This document shows, one piece after another, positions 31,807 through 47,789 of a stretch of DNA of 53,801 bases. The first letter of the stretch is position 1. Every line of letters begins with the position of its first letter. A model generated the notes under the pieces. The model did no database searches, had not been told where the DNA came from, and saw nothing but the letters and a program-made list of their open reading frames with translations. A program made the position numbers and the translations under genes. Origin of the DNA: Nemertoderma westbladi (Eukaryota > Xenacoelomorpha > Nemertodermatida > Nemertodermatidae); NCBI GenBank assembly GCA_032718475.1, contig JAUCBJ010002606.1:1-53801 (forward strand), read 5' to 3'.

Positions 31807-34215
31807 GAAAACAAGTACCGTGATATTGCTTAACCTACCTCCCATGCCACTATTATTTAATCTAAAACAAGTACCGTGATATTGCTTAACCTACCTCCCA
31901 TGCCACTATTATTTAATCTAAAACAAGTACCGTGATATTGCTTAACCTACCTCCCATGCCACTATTATTTAATCTAAAACAAGTACCGTGATATTGCTTA
32001 ACCTACCTCCCATGCCACTATTATTTAATCTAAAACAAGTACCGTGATATTGCTTAACCTACCTCCCATGCCACTATTATTTAATCTAAAACAAGTACCG
32101 TGATATTGCTTAACCTACCTCCCATGCCACTATTATTTAATCTAAAACAATACCGTGATATTGCTTAACCTACCTCCCATGCCACTATTATTTAATCTAA
32201 AACAAGTACCGTGATATTGCTTAACCTACCTCCCATGCCACTAATATTTAATCTAAAACAAGTACCGTGATATTGCTTAACCTACCTCCCATGCCACTAT
32301 TATTTAATCTAAAACAATACCGTGATATTGCTTAACCTACCTCCCATGCCACTATTATTTAATCTAAAACAAGTACCGTGATATTGCTTAACCTACCTCC
32401 CATGCCACTATTATTTAATCTAAAACAAGTACAGTGATATTGCTTAACCTACCTCCCATGCCACTATTATTTAATCTAAAACAAGTACCGTGATATTGCT
32501 TAACCTACCTCCCATGCCACTATTATTTAATCTAAAACAATACCGTGATATTGCTTAACCTACCTCCCATGCCACTAATATTTAATCTAAAACAAGTACC
32601 GTGATATTGCTTAACCTACCTCCCATGCCACTATTATTTAATCTAAAACAAGTACCGTGATATTGCTTAACCTACCTCCCATGCCACTATTATTTAATCT
32701 AAAACAAGTACAGTGATATTGCTTAACCTACCTACCTCCCATGCCACTATTATTTAATCTAAAACAAGTACAGTGATATTGCTTAACCTACCTCCCATGC
32801 CACTATTATTTAATCTAAAACAAGTACCGTGATATTGCTTAACCTACCTCCCATGCCACTATTATTTAATCTAAAACAAGTACCGTGATATTGCTTAACC
32901 TACCTCCCATGCCACTATTATTTAATCTAAAACAAGTACCGTGATATTGCTTAACCTACCTCCCATGCCACTATTATTTAATCTAAAACAAGTACCGTGA
33001 TATTGCTTAACCTACCTCCCATGCCACTATTATTTAATCTAAAACAAGTACCGTGATATTGCTTAACCTACCTCCCATGCCACTAATATTTAATCTAAAA
33101 CAAGTACCGTGATATTGCTTAACCTACCTCCCATGCCACTATTATTTAATCTAAAACAAGTACCGTGATATTGCTTAACCTACCTCCCATGCCACTATTA
33201 TTTAATCTAAAACAAGTACCGTGATATTGCTTAACCTACCTCCCATGCCACTATTATTTAATCTAAAACAAGTACCGTGATATTGCTTAACCTACCTCCC
33301 ATCCACTATTATTTAATCTAAAACAAGTACCGTGATATTGCTTAACCTACCTCCCATGCCACTATTATTTAATCTAAAACAAGTACCGTGATATTGCTTA
33401 ACCTACCTCCCATGCCACTATTATTTAATCTAAAACAAGTACCGTGATATTGCTTAACCTACCTCCCATGCCACTAATATTTAATCTAAAACAAGTACCG
33501 TGATATTGCTTAACCTACCTCCCATGCCACTATTATTTAATCTAAAACAAGTACCGTGATATTGCTTAACCTACCTCCCATGCCACTATTATTTAATCTA
33601 AAACAAGTACCGTGATATTGCTTAACCTACCTCCCATGCCACTATTATTTAATCTAAAACAAGTACCGTGATATTGCTTAACCTACCTCCCATGCCACTA
33701 TTATTTAATCTAAAACAAGTACCGTGATATTGCTTAACCTACCTCCCATGCCACTATTATTTAATCTAAAACAAGTACCGTGATATTGCTTAACCTACCT
33801 CCCATGCCACTATTATTTAATCTAAAACAAGTACCGTGATATTGCTTAACCTACCTCCCATGCCACTAATATTTAATCTAAAACAAGTACCGTGATATTG
33901 CTTAACCTACCTCCCATGCCACTATTATTTAATCTAAAACAAGTACCGTGATATTGCTTAACCTACCTCCCATGCCACTATTATTTAATCTAAAACAAGT
34001 ACCGTGATATTGCTTAACCTACCTCCCATGCCACTATTATTTAATCTAAAACAAGTACCGTGATATTGCTTAACCTACCTCCCATGCCACTATTATTTAA
34101 TCTAAAACAAGTACCGTGATATTGCTTAACCTACCTCCCATGCCACTATTATTTAATCTAAAACAAGTACCGTGATATTGCTTAACCTACCTCCCATGCC
34201 ACTATTATTTAATCT
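31807..34215 (+). repeat. Array 5: 56-bp minisatellite, about 43 copies
   Basis: The unit contains AAAACAAGTACCGTGATATT, GCTTAACCTACCTCCCATGC and CACTATTATTTAATCT. Variants are CACTAATATT, GTACAGTG, AAAACAATACCG (2-bp loss) and one copy with an extra TACC (about 32729). The CACTAATATT variant recurs at about 33083, 33474 and 33866, i.e. every seven units. Confidence 0.97.
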
Positions 34216-34272
34216 GTTTTGGTATCTTAGTAGACTCGTAATTATCCCATATGGATAAAGGATTTAGGTAAA

Positions 34273-35999
34273 ATGGATTCATAGGGCCAACTGTATTATG
34301 GGGATTCATAGGGCCAACTGTATTATGGATTCATAGGGCCAACTGTATTATGGATTCATAGGGCCAACTGTATTATGGATTCATAGGGCCAACTGTATTA
34401 TGGATTCATAGGACCAACTGTATTATGGATTCATAGGGCCAACTGTATTATGGATTCATAGGGCCAACTGTATTATGGATTCATAGGGCCAACTGTATTA
34501 TGGATTCATAGGGCCAACTGTATTATGGATTCATAGGGCCAACTGTATTATGGTTTCATAGGGCCAACTGTATTATGGATTCATAGGGCCAACTGTATTA
34601 TGGATTCATAGGGCCAACTGTATTATGGATTCATAGGGCCAACTGTATTATGGATTCATAGGGCCAACTGTATTATGGATTCATAGGGCCAACTGTATTA
34701 TGGATTCATAGGACCAACTGTATTATGGATTCATAGGGCCAACTGTATTATGGATTCATAGGGCCAACTGTATTATGGATTCATAGGGCCAACTGTATTA
34801 TGGATTCATAGGGCCAACTGTATTATGGATTCATAGGGCCAACTGTATTATGGATTCATAGGGCCAACTGTATTATGGATTCATAGGGCCAACTGTATTA
34901 TGGATTCATAGGGCCAACTGTATTATGGATTCATAGGGCCAACTGTATTATGGATTCATAGGACCAACTGTATTATGGATTCATAGGACCAACTGTATTA
35001 TGGATTCATAGGGCCAACTGTATTATGGATTCATAGGGCCAACTGTATTATGGATTCATAGGGCCAACTGTATTATGGATTCATAGGGCCAACTGTATTA
35101 TGGATTCATAGGGCCAACTGTATTATGGATTCATAGGGCCAACTGTATTATGGATTCATAGGGCCAACTGTATTATGGATTCATAGGGCCAACTGTATTA
35201 TGGATTCATAGGGCCAACTATATTATGGATTCATAGGGCCAACTGTATTATGGATTCATAGGGCCAACTGTATTATGGATTCATAGGGCCAACTGTATTA
35301 TGGATTCATAGGGCCAACTGTATTATGGATTGGTAGGGCCAACTGTATTATGGATTGGTAGGGCCAACTGTATTATGGATTCATAGGGCCAACTGTATTA
35401 TGGATTCATAGGGCCAACTGTATTATGGATTCATAGGGCCAACTGTATTATGGATTCATAGGGCCAACTGTATTATGGATTCATAGGGCCAACTGTATTA
35501 TGGATTGGTAGGGCCAACTGTATTATGGATTGGTAGGGCCAACTGTATTATGGATTCATAGGGCCAACTGTATTGTGGATTCATAGGGCCAACTGTATTA
35601 TGGATTCATAGGGCCAACTGTATTATGGATTCATAGGGCCAACTGTATTATGGATTCATAGGGCCAACTGTATTATGGATTCATAGGGCCAACTGTATTA
35701 TGGATTGGTAGGGCCAACTGTATTATGGATTGGTAGGGCCAACTGTATTATGGATTGGTAGGGCCAACTGTATTATGGATTGGTAGGGCCAACTGTATTA
35801 TGGATTGGTAGGGCCAACTGTATTATGGATTCATAGGGCCAACTGTATTATGGATTCATAGGGCCAACTGTATTATGGATTCATAGGGCCAACTGTATTA
35901 TGGTTTCATAGGGCCAACTGTATTATGGATTCATAGGGCCAACTGTATTATGGATTCATAGGGCCAACTGTATTATGGATTGGTAGGGCCAACTGTATT
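34273..35999 (+). repeat. Array 6: 25-bp minisatellite, about 69 copies
   Basis: The unit contains ATTCATAGGGCCAACTGTAT then TATGG. The main variant replaces TTCATA with TTGGTA and is clustered toward the right end (about 35331-35370, 35505-35545, 35700-35820, 35980). Another variant is AGGACC. Only about 57 bp separates it from array 5. Confidence 0.97.
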
Positions 36000-39508
<3,509 letters not shown>

Positions 39509-41013
39509 CCAACTCGATTTGTCGATGAGGGAACTCGCCCCTCCTGCTGAGGTAACGCACTTGTGGTGTTCCGGTGTCTGGGACTCGTTGTCATGGGTAC
39601 CGGTGCCTAGGGACAGCAGCTCTCCGGATGAGCCGCACGCCACCGCAGCCGCCGACGACAGACTCTGGTAGAAGTCGGCGCTGCGCGGGAAATTCAAACC
39701 GGGGTCCGACATCCTCGCCTTTATCAGATGCTTCCGGTACTCGCTGGGTGGCGCTGGGTCCACCGCGTCCTCCCCGCCTTGTGACGTCACCGTGATGACG
39801 GGTAGTTTTGAGGCGGACTGGATCCCCGGGATGGAACCGGTTTTGGGACGACCGCCGGCGGGAGTCGAGGCGGTTCGCATTACCGGTACCGCGGTAGAGT
39901 ACGGCGTAACTTCGTCGTCGTCCACTAAATGGCCGCATTTCTCGCAGATAAACACAACGTCCGGCGGTATTGGCGGATGCTGCTCCTGTTTCTTACTCTC
40001 CGGGTGGCACGAAGGCGGACCGAACTGTGACGTCATTATGACGTCACCAAACTCGTCACAGCTCTCATCAGAGGAAGAGGGTCGCGGCGACGGAGAAAGG
40101 GCTAGAGCGGCGCCGTCGAATGACCCCAAATGATTGTGGTAATTACTTTCACTTTCGTTGTAGATGCGATAAATTTCATCGAATGTGTGGTTTTTTAGCA
40201 GGTCGGCTGGATCTGCCTCTTTTGAGTTATTTGTATCCCACTCATTGGCCGAGTAATCTCTGAGGTCTCCAGTAGACGTATACTTGTGTCTCACGGCCCG
40301 TGTGTGAGTTTGAGTGTGAACCGAGTAGCATTGAATACCTGTTCCCGGCATCCTACATCCTATTGATATAGAGCCGGGTTTCGCAACTCCATTAGGCTCG
40401 ATTGGCCAATGAGACGCGTTTCCTTCCGTCCTGCAATCATCCCTCCCTTCCCTACTGAGTCGCCTGCGGGGTGACGGATCACCTAGGCCGCTCTCCCCGC
40501 CTAGGCAGTCATAGGAATGCCAACGAGCTATTCCATCCATGGATTCTTTCCTGTGGCCATCACCGCATTTATTCACGGTATTATTTGCGCCCGTCATGGA
40601 ATAATTCTTCTTTATAAACTTGGATCTTATCCATTCGGCACTTGTGTCCAAAAAGTTTACGGTTCTACTTCTCTGCTTTTTTGGCCGATTACGGTTTTTA
40701 TATTTATTTTTGTTTCTAAATATTTCCGTCGAAGGAGTTTGGGGGGCGGTTCGGGATATTTCCGAGGAGATTTCGTCGGAATCGGTAAGGCAACCGGAAT
40801 GCGACGCCGCCCGCCCGTGGGACCGGCTACGGTAGAAACGCAACGATTTCACGGCGCCACTCATCGTTCTTATTTCACCGCCATTACTTTCAGTTTCGTG
40901 ACGAGCGGAACCGGTCCATTGACTCAACTCAGACTCTGTCGCCAGTGACGTCATCCCGAAACAATCCGCCATATAGGATTCAAATACCTTCGCGTCGGTC
41001 AAATCATCCAAAG
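39509..41013 (-). CDS. Long exon of an unrecognised Ser-rich protein-coding gene
   Basis: An open stretch of about 500 codons in AT-rich surroundings, far longer than chance. The upstream edge looks spliced: on minus a long T run, then ATTTTAG, then CTTTGGATGATTTG. The first codon of the open frame is TTG, so there is no start Met at the edge and the exon is probably internal. The downstream edge has a donor-like GTTAGT at 39508-39503; without splicing the frame would end at TGA 39500-39502 three codons after the Trp. The product is hydrophilic, rich in Ser, Arg and acidic residues, with probable phospho-sites (SGCLTDSDE, PSPRPSSSDESCDE). Local features are a basic patch FRNKNKYKNRNRPKKQRSR (~98-116), a conserved-looking NHTFDEIYRIYNE (~274-286) and one CEKCGH pair (356-361), half a zinc ribbon. 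I do not recognise the family. Confidence 0.75.
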
Positions 41014-41448
41014 CTAAAATAAATGTTAAAAAAAAAACTGAATAATAACTTGATGGTGTTGATGCAAACTGAACAATTGCGAATGTGAAAGAAAATAGCT
41101 GATAGCATGGCGATAGAAGGCTGTCATTTGTTTTTTATATTGTATTATATATTATTTATATTTATCGGTAACAAACTTATAGTATGAAAATGATAAATTA
41201 CAAATCAAAATTATAAGTTGGTACGAATGAAACATTAGTGATGAAACCCGGAGTTGCATTCACCTTAATTATTACAGAAAGTATAAACAATATCCACTCA
41301 ATTCGTTCTCGTTTATATCGATTTAACTTTTAAATTACAATTACCAAATAATGGGGATAAATAATGGGGACACTAGAGGCGCCACTTTTCACGGTTCTCG
41401 TGGATCTCGCAGGTTACAAGAGTAGCGGATGAATATATCGGCGGATGT
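41014..41448. other. Presumed intron 5' of the long exon
   Basis: AT-rich, non-coding. On minus it supplies the pyrimidine-rich tract and AG just before 41013. Confidence 0.5.
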
Positions 41449-44400
41449 CATTACTAATGGCCCTGCGTGCCACCGCCGACATTACTAATGGCCCTGCGTG
41501 CCACCGCCGACATTACTAATGGCCCTGCGTGCCACCGCCGACATTACTAATGGCCCTGCGTGCCACCGCCGACATTACTAATGGCCCTGCGTGCCACCGC
41601 CGACATTACTAATGGCCCTGCGTGCCACCGCCGACATTACTAATGGCCCTGCGTGCCACCGCCGACATTACTAAAGGCCCTGCCTGCCACCGCCGACATT
41701 ACTAATGGCCCTGCGTGCCACCGCCGACATTACTAATGGCCCTGCGTGCCACCGCCGACATTACTAATGGCCCTGCGTGCCACCGCCGACATTACTAATG
41801 GCCCTGCGTGCCACCGCCGACATTACTAATGGCCCTGCGTGCCACCGCCGACATTACTAATGGCCCTGCGTGCCACCGCCGACATTACTAATGGCCCTGC
41901 GTGCCACGGCCGACATTACTAATGGCCCTGCGTGCCACCGCCGACATTACTAATGGCCCTGCGTGCCACCGCCGACATTACTAATGGCCCTGCGTGCCAC
42001 AGCCGACATTACTAATGGCCCTGCGTGCCACCGCCGACATTACTAATGGCCCTGCGTGCCACGGCCGACATTACTAATGGCCCTGCGTGCCACCGCCGAC
42101 ATTACTAATGGCCCTGTGTGACACCGCCGACATTACTAATGGCCCTGCGTGCCACGGCCGACATTACTAATGGCCCTGCGTGCCACCGCCGACATTACTA
42201 ATGGCCCTGCGTGCCACCGCCGACATTACTAATGGCCCTGCGTGCCACCGCCGACATTACTAATGGCCCTGCGTGCCACCGCCGACATTACTAATGGCCC
42301 TGCGTGCCACCGCCGACATTACTAATGGCCCTGCGTGCCACCGCCGACATTACTAAAGGCCCTGCCTGCCACCGCCGACATTACTAATGGCCCTGCGTGC
42401 CACCGCCGACATTACTAATGGCCCTGCGTGCCACCGCCGACATTACTAATGGCCCTGCGTGCCACCGCCGACATTACTAATGGCCCTGCGTGCCACCGCC
42501 GACATTACTAATGGCCCTGCGTGCCACCGCCGACATTACTAATGGCCCTGCGTGCCACCGCCGACATTACTAATGGCCCTGCGTGCCACGGCCGACATTA
42601 CTAATGGCCCTGCGTGCCACCGCCGACATTACTAATGGCCCTGCGTGCCACCGCCGACATTACTAATGGCCCTGCGTGCCACAGCCGACATTACTAATGG
42701 CCCTGCGTGCCACCGCCGACATTACTAATGGCCCTGCGTGCCACCGCCGACATTACTAATGGCCCTGCGTGCCACCGCCGACATTACTAATGGCCCTGCG
42801 TGCCACCGCCGACATTACTAATGGCCCTGCGTGCCACCGCCGACATTACTAAAGGCCCTGCCTGCCACCGCCGACATTACTAATGGCCCTGCGTGCCACC
42901 GCCGACATTACTAATGGCCCTGCGTGCCACCGCCGACATTACTAATGGCCCTGCGTGCCACCGCCGACATTACTAATGGCCCTGCGTGCCACCGCCGACA
43001 TTACTAATGGCCCTGCGTGCCACCGCCGAGAATACTAATGGCCCTGTGTGCCACCGCCGACATTACTAATGACCCTGCGTGCCACCGCCGACATTACTAA
43101 TGGCCCTGCGTGCCACCGCCGACATTACTAATGGCCCTGCGTGCCACCGCCGACATTACTAATGGCCCTGCGTGCCACGGCCAACATTACTAATGGCCCT
43201 GCGTGCCACCGCCGACATTACTAATGGCCCTGCGTGCCACCGCCGACATTACTAATGGCCCTGCGTGCCACCGCCGACATTACTAATGGCCCTGCATGCC
43301 ACGGCCGACATTACTAATGGCCCTGTGTGCCACCGCCGACATTACTAATGGCCCTGCGTGCCACCGCCGACATTACTAATGGCCCTGCGTGCCACCGCCG
43401 ACATTACTAATGGCCCTGCGTGCCACCGCCGTCATTACTAATGGCCCTGCATGCCACGGCCGACATTACTAATGGCCCTGCGTGCCACCGCCGTCATTAC
43501 TAATGGCCCTGCGTGCCACCGCCGACATTACTAATGGCCCTGTGTGCCACCGCCGACATTACTAATGGCCCTGCGTGCCACCACCGACATTACTAATGGC
43601 CCTGCGTGCCACCGCCGACATTACTAATGGCCCTGCGTGCCACCGCCGTCATTACTAATGGCCCTGCCTGCCACCGCCGACATTACTAATGGCCCTGCGT
43701 GCCACCGCCGACATTACTAATGGCCCTGCGTGCCACCGCCGACATTACTAATGACCCTGTGTGCCACCGCCGACATTACTAATGGCCCTGCGTGCCACCG
43801 CCGACATTACTAATGGCCCTGCGTGCCACCGCCGACATTACTAATGGCCCTGTGTGCCACGGCCGACATTACTAATGGCCCTGCGTGCCACCGCCGACAT
43901 TACTAATGGCCCTGCGTGCCACCGCCGACATTACTAATGGCCCTGCGTGCCACCGCCGACATTACTAATGGCCCTGCGTGCCACCGCCGACATTACTAAT
44001 GGCCCTGCGTGCCACCGCCGACATTACTAATGGCCCTGCGTGCCACCGCCGAGAATACTAATGGCCCTGCGTGCCACCGCCGTCATTACTAATGGCCCTG
44101 CCTGCCACCGCCGACATTACTAATGGCCCTGCGTGCCACCGCCGTCATTACTAATGGCCCTGCCTGCCACCGCCGACATTACTAATGGCCCTGCGTGCCA
44201 CCGCCGACATTACTAATGGCCCTGCGTGCCACCGCCGACATTACTAATGGCCCTGCGTGCCACCGCCGACATTACTAATGGCCCTGCGTGCCACCGCCGA
44301 CATTACTAATGGCCCTGCGTGCCACCGCCGACATTACTAATGGCCCTGCGTGCCACCGCCGACATTACTAATGGCCCTGTGTGCCACCGCCGACATTACT

Positions 44401-45109
44401 AATGGCCCTGCGTGCCACCGCCGACATTACTAATGGCCCTGCGTGCCACCGCCGACATTACTAATGGCCCTGCGTGCCACCGCCGACATTACTAATGGCC
44501 CTGTGTGCCACCGCCGACATTACTAATGGCCCTGCCTGCCACCGCCGACATTACTAATGGCCCTGCGTGCCACCGCCGACATTACTAATGGCCCTGCGTG
44601 CCACCGCCGACATTACTAATGGCCCTGCGTGCCACCGCCGACATTACTAATGGCCCTGCGTGCCACCGCCGACATTACTAATGGCCCTGCGTGCCACCGC
44701 CGACATTACTAATGGCCCTGCGTGCCACCGCCGACATTACTAATGGCCCTGCGTGCCACCGCCGACATTACTAATGGCCCTGCATGCCACCGCCGACATT
44801 ACTAATGGCCCTGCGTGCCACCGCCGACATTACTAATGGCCCTGCGTGCCACCGCCGACATTACTAATGGCCCTGCGTGCCACCGCCGACATTACTAATG
44901 GCCCTGCGTGCCACCGCCGACATTACTAATGGCCCTGCGTGCCACCGCCGTCATTACTAATGGCCCTGCCTGCCACCGCCGACATTACTAATGGCCCTGC
45001 GTGCCACCGCCAACATTACTAATGGCCCTGCGTGCCACCGCCAACATTACTAATGGCCCTGCCTGCCACCGCCGACATTACTAATGGCCCTGTGTGACAC
45101 CGCCGACAT
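41449..45109 (+). repeat. Array 7: GC-rich 31-bp minisatellite, about 118 copies
   Basis: The unit contains CATTACTAATGGCCCTGCGT then GCCACCGCCGA. Variants are CCACGGCCGA, CCACAGCCGA, CTAAAGGCCCTGCC, CGTCATT, CTGTGTG and CGAGAATAC. It is the only strongly GC-rich array here, and it lies on the upstream side of the minus-strand exon, so it may be intronic. Confidence 0.97.
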
Positions 45110-45329
45110 ATAGCAAAAACCCAATAACCGCCGTGACAATAGCAAAAAGTCTGAAATTCCACAAAATTTATTAGATTAGAGCCTCATGACTTAGGGTTAG
45201 GGTTGAATTACCGCTTTAATTATGGTTTGTTTTTTTGTGCCTTACCAGCAAACCCTAACCTAAAAAAACAAACCAATATCCCAGTCAGTCAGTACCTACA
45301 AAACACCCCAATGAATGGGAGAATCTTTT
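45110..45329. other. Spacer with telomere-like words
   Basis: CTTAGGGTTAGGGTT at 45190-45204 and AACCCTAACC at 45251-45260 are in opposite orientation, with GGTTTGTTTTTTTG (45224-45237) and AAAAAAACAAACC (45262-45274) also inverted. No gene. Confidence 0.5.
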
Positions 45330-45572
45330 AGGCTCGTTAAGCCAAGGAATGCCTGTTCACCACCATGGGTGATCTTCCACAGTAAACTCTTCCACTCTGT
45401 TTCCCAAGTTGCCATTTATCCACCACTGAAGGATGAAAGCCGGGGTTGGGCTGGGCTGGGCTGCAGCATTTAAAGCACTGTGCCCAAATAGTGCTGCCCC
45501 CTCTAGGGATCGAACCAGGGCTCCCTAATTGGAAGCCCAGGAATGTCACCACTAGACCAAGCTGCTGCTTAA
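45330..45572 (-). mobile_element. tRNA-derived SINE (approximate limits)
   Basis: On the minus strand the 5' end is tRNA-like: GCAGCTTGGTCTAGTGGTG contains a good box A at about 45560-45548, and GGTTCGATCCC at 45516-45506 is a near-perfect box B, about 40 nt apart. The head resembles a Glu-type tRNA, but the stems are degraded, so it is not a functional tRNA gene. The body continues with tRNA-unrelated sequence (GGTGGATAAATGGCAACTTG and onward). The 3' end is uncertain and I see no clear flanking duplication. Confidence 0.72.
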
Positions 45573-46220
45573 CCCCAATAACCAAGCCATTTCAAGTAAG
45601 CCAAGTCAGCCAACTAAAATAAGTTGTTTGTTTTCCTTATAAAAGGTGGAGCCAGTAGTGTGAAAGAGCCGAAATAAGCAATCCGATATTTACTGAACTC
45701 TTAAATCGCCCTTTATTCAGTATATATATATATTAAAGAATCACGCCATGGTGTCGGCACAGTAAAATAACAAATTAAATATCATTAAATGCACAGCACT
45801 GTATTTTAAAACAGATTAGATTTAATGAAAATAAATAAATAAAGGTCGGAGTTTAAAACTAGGGGGTGGGGCAAGACAATGTTGCCCAGTGTCGAAGTGG
45901 CTCGTGGTTCGCGGTGCACTCAGTGAGATGATAAAGTGTGGCGGTATCCCCATACAGACGGCACCCTTTATTCAGTATGTATATAATTAAAGTACCAGTA
46001 CAAATAAATATATAGAAAACAAGTTGCTATAATGTTATACAACACAATCTATATTATATTTAAGCCAGTTGCACCACAGGAAAATTAAAAATATAAAGGC
46101 GAACGCAACAAATAATAATTGAATATCGATCTATGCGCTTCATCTTCACACTACCAATTTCCTATTTCCATTAAAAGAGAAGGAATAATATTTCATTTCT
46201 AGGTGATAAAACTGCAACTC
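45573..46220. other. Spacer with a short dispersed duplication
   Basis: CCCTTTATTCAGTATATATA at about 45710 recurs as CCCTTTATTCAGTATGTATA at about 45963, each followed within a few bases by ATTAAAG. No gene seen. Confidence 0.45.
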
Positions 46221-47789
46221 TAATGGTCTTCGTGAGCTCTGTTCTGATTAATGGTCTATTTCGTGAGCTCTGTTCTGATTAATGGTCTATTTCGTGAGCT
46301 CTGTTCTGATTAATGGTCTATTTCGTGAGCTCTGTTCTGATTAATGGTCTATTTCGTGAGCTTTGTTCTGATTAATGGTCTATTTCGTGAGCTCTGTTCT
46401 GATGAGTTTAATAAAACTGCTACTCTAATGGTCTATTTCGTGAGCTCTGTTCTGATTAATGGTCTATTTCGTGAGCTCTGTTCTAATTAATGTTCTATTT
46501 CGTGTGCTCTGTTCTAATTAATGGTCTATTTCGTGAGCTCTGTTCTGATTAATGGTCTATTTCGAGAGCTCTGTTCTAATTAATGGTCTATTTCGTGAGA
46601 TCTGTTCTAATTAATGGTCTATTTCGTGAGATCTGTTCTAATTAATGGTCTATTTCGTGAGCTCTGTCCTGATTAATGGTCTATTTCGTGAGCTCTGTTC
46701 TGATTAATGGTCTATTTCGTGAGCTCTGTTCTGATTAATGGTCTATTTCGTGAGCTCTGTTCTGATTAATGGTCTATTTCGTGAGCTCTGTTCTGATTAA
46801 TGGTCTATTTCGTGAGCTCTGTTCTAATTAATGGTCTATTTCGTGAGATCTGTTCTAATTAATGGTCTATTTCGTGAGCTCTGTCCTGATTAATGGTCTA
46901 TTTCGTGAGCTCTGTTCTGATTAATGGTCTATTTCGTGAGCTCTGTTCTGATTAATGGTCTATTTCGTGAGCTCTGTTCTGATTAATGGTCTATTTCGTG
47001 AGTTCTGTCCTGATTAATGGTCTATTTCGTGAGCTCTGTTCTGATTAATGGTCTATTTCGTGAGCTCTGTTCTGATTAATGGTCTATTTCGTGAGCTCTG
47101 TTCTGATTAATGGTCTATTTCGTGAGCTCTGTTCTGATTAATGGTCTATTTCGAGAGCTCTGTTCTAATTAATGGTCTATTTCGTGAGATCTGTTCTAAT
47201 TAATGGTCTATTTCGTGAGATCTGTTCTAATTAATGGTCTATTTCGTGAGCTCTGTCCTGATTAATGGTCTATTTCGTGAGCTCTGTTCTGATTAATGGT
47301 CTATTTCGTGAGCTCTGTTCTGATTAATGGTCTATTTCGTGAGCTCTGTTCTGATTAATGGTCTATTTCGTGAGCTCTGTTCTGATTAATGGTCTATTTC
47401 GTGAGCTCTGTTCTGATTAATGGTCTATTTCGTGAGCTCTGTTCTGATTAATGGTCTATTTCGTGAGCTCTGTTCTAATTAATGGTCTATTTCGTGAGAT
47501 CTGTTCTAATTAATGGTCTATTTCGTGAGCTCTGTCCTGATTAATGGTCTATTTCGTGAGCTCTGTTCTGATTAATGGTCTATTTCGTGAGCTCTGTTCT
47601 GATTAATGGTCTATTTCGTGAGCTCTGTTCTGATTAATGGTCTATTTCGTGAGTTCTGTCCTGATTAATGGTCTATTTCGTGAGCTCTGTTCTGATTAAT
47701 GGTCTATTTCGTGAGCTCTGTTCTGATTAATGGTCTATTTCGTGAGCTCTGTTCTGATTAATGGTCTATTTCGTGAGCTCTGTTCTGAT
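46221..47789 (+). repeat. Array 8: 31-bp minisatellite, about 51 copies
   Basis: The unit contains TAATGGTCTATTTCGTGAGC then TCTGTTCTGAT. Variants are GAGATCTG, CGAGAGC, GTCCTG, TTCTAATTAA and GAGTTCTG. An interruption at about 46403-46427 (GATGAGTTTAATAAAACTGC) resembles both the left flank (GATAAAACTGCAACTC) and the right end (GATGAGTTTAAG), suggesting that an older, shorter array was duplicated with its flank. Confidence 0.97.

Noticed and set aside
31807-34230. Inverted flanks of array 5 (TACCAGGAAAAC and GTTTTGGTA)
   Set aside because: Only short, gapped similarity; unlike array 1 it is not convincing.
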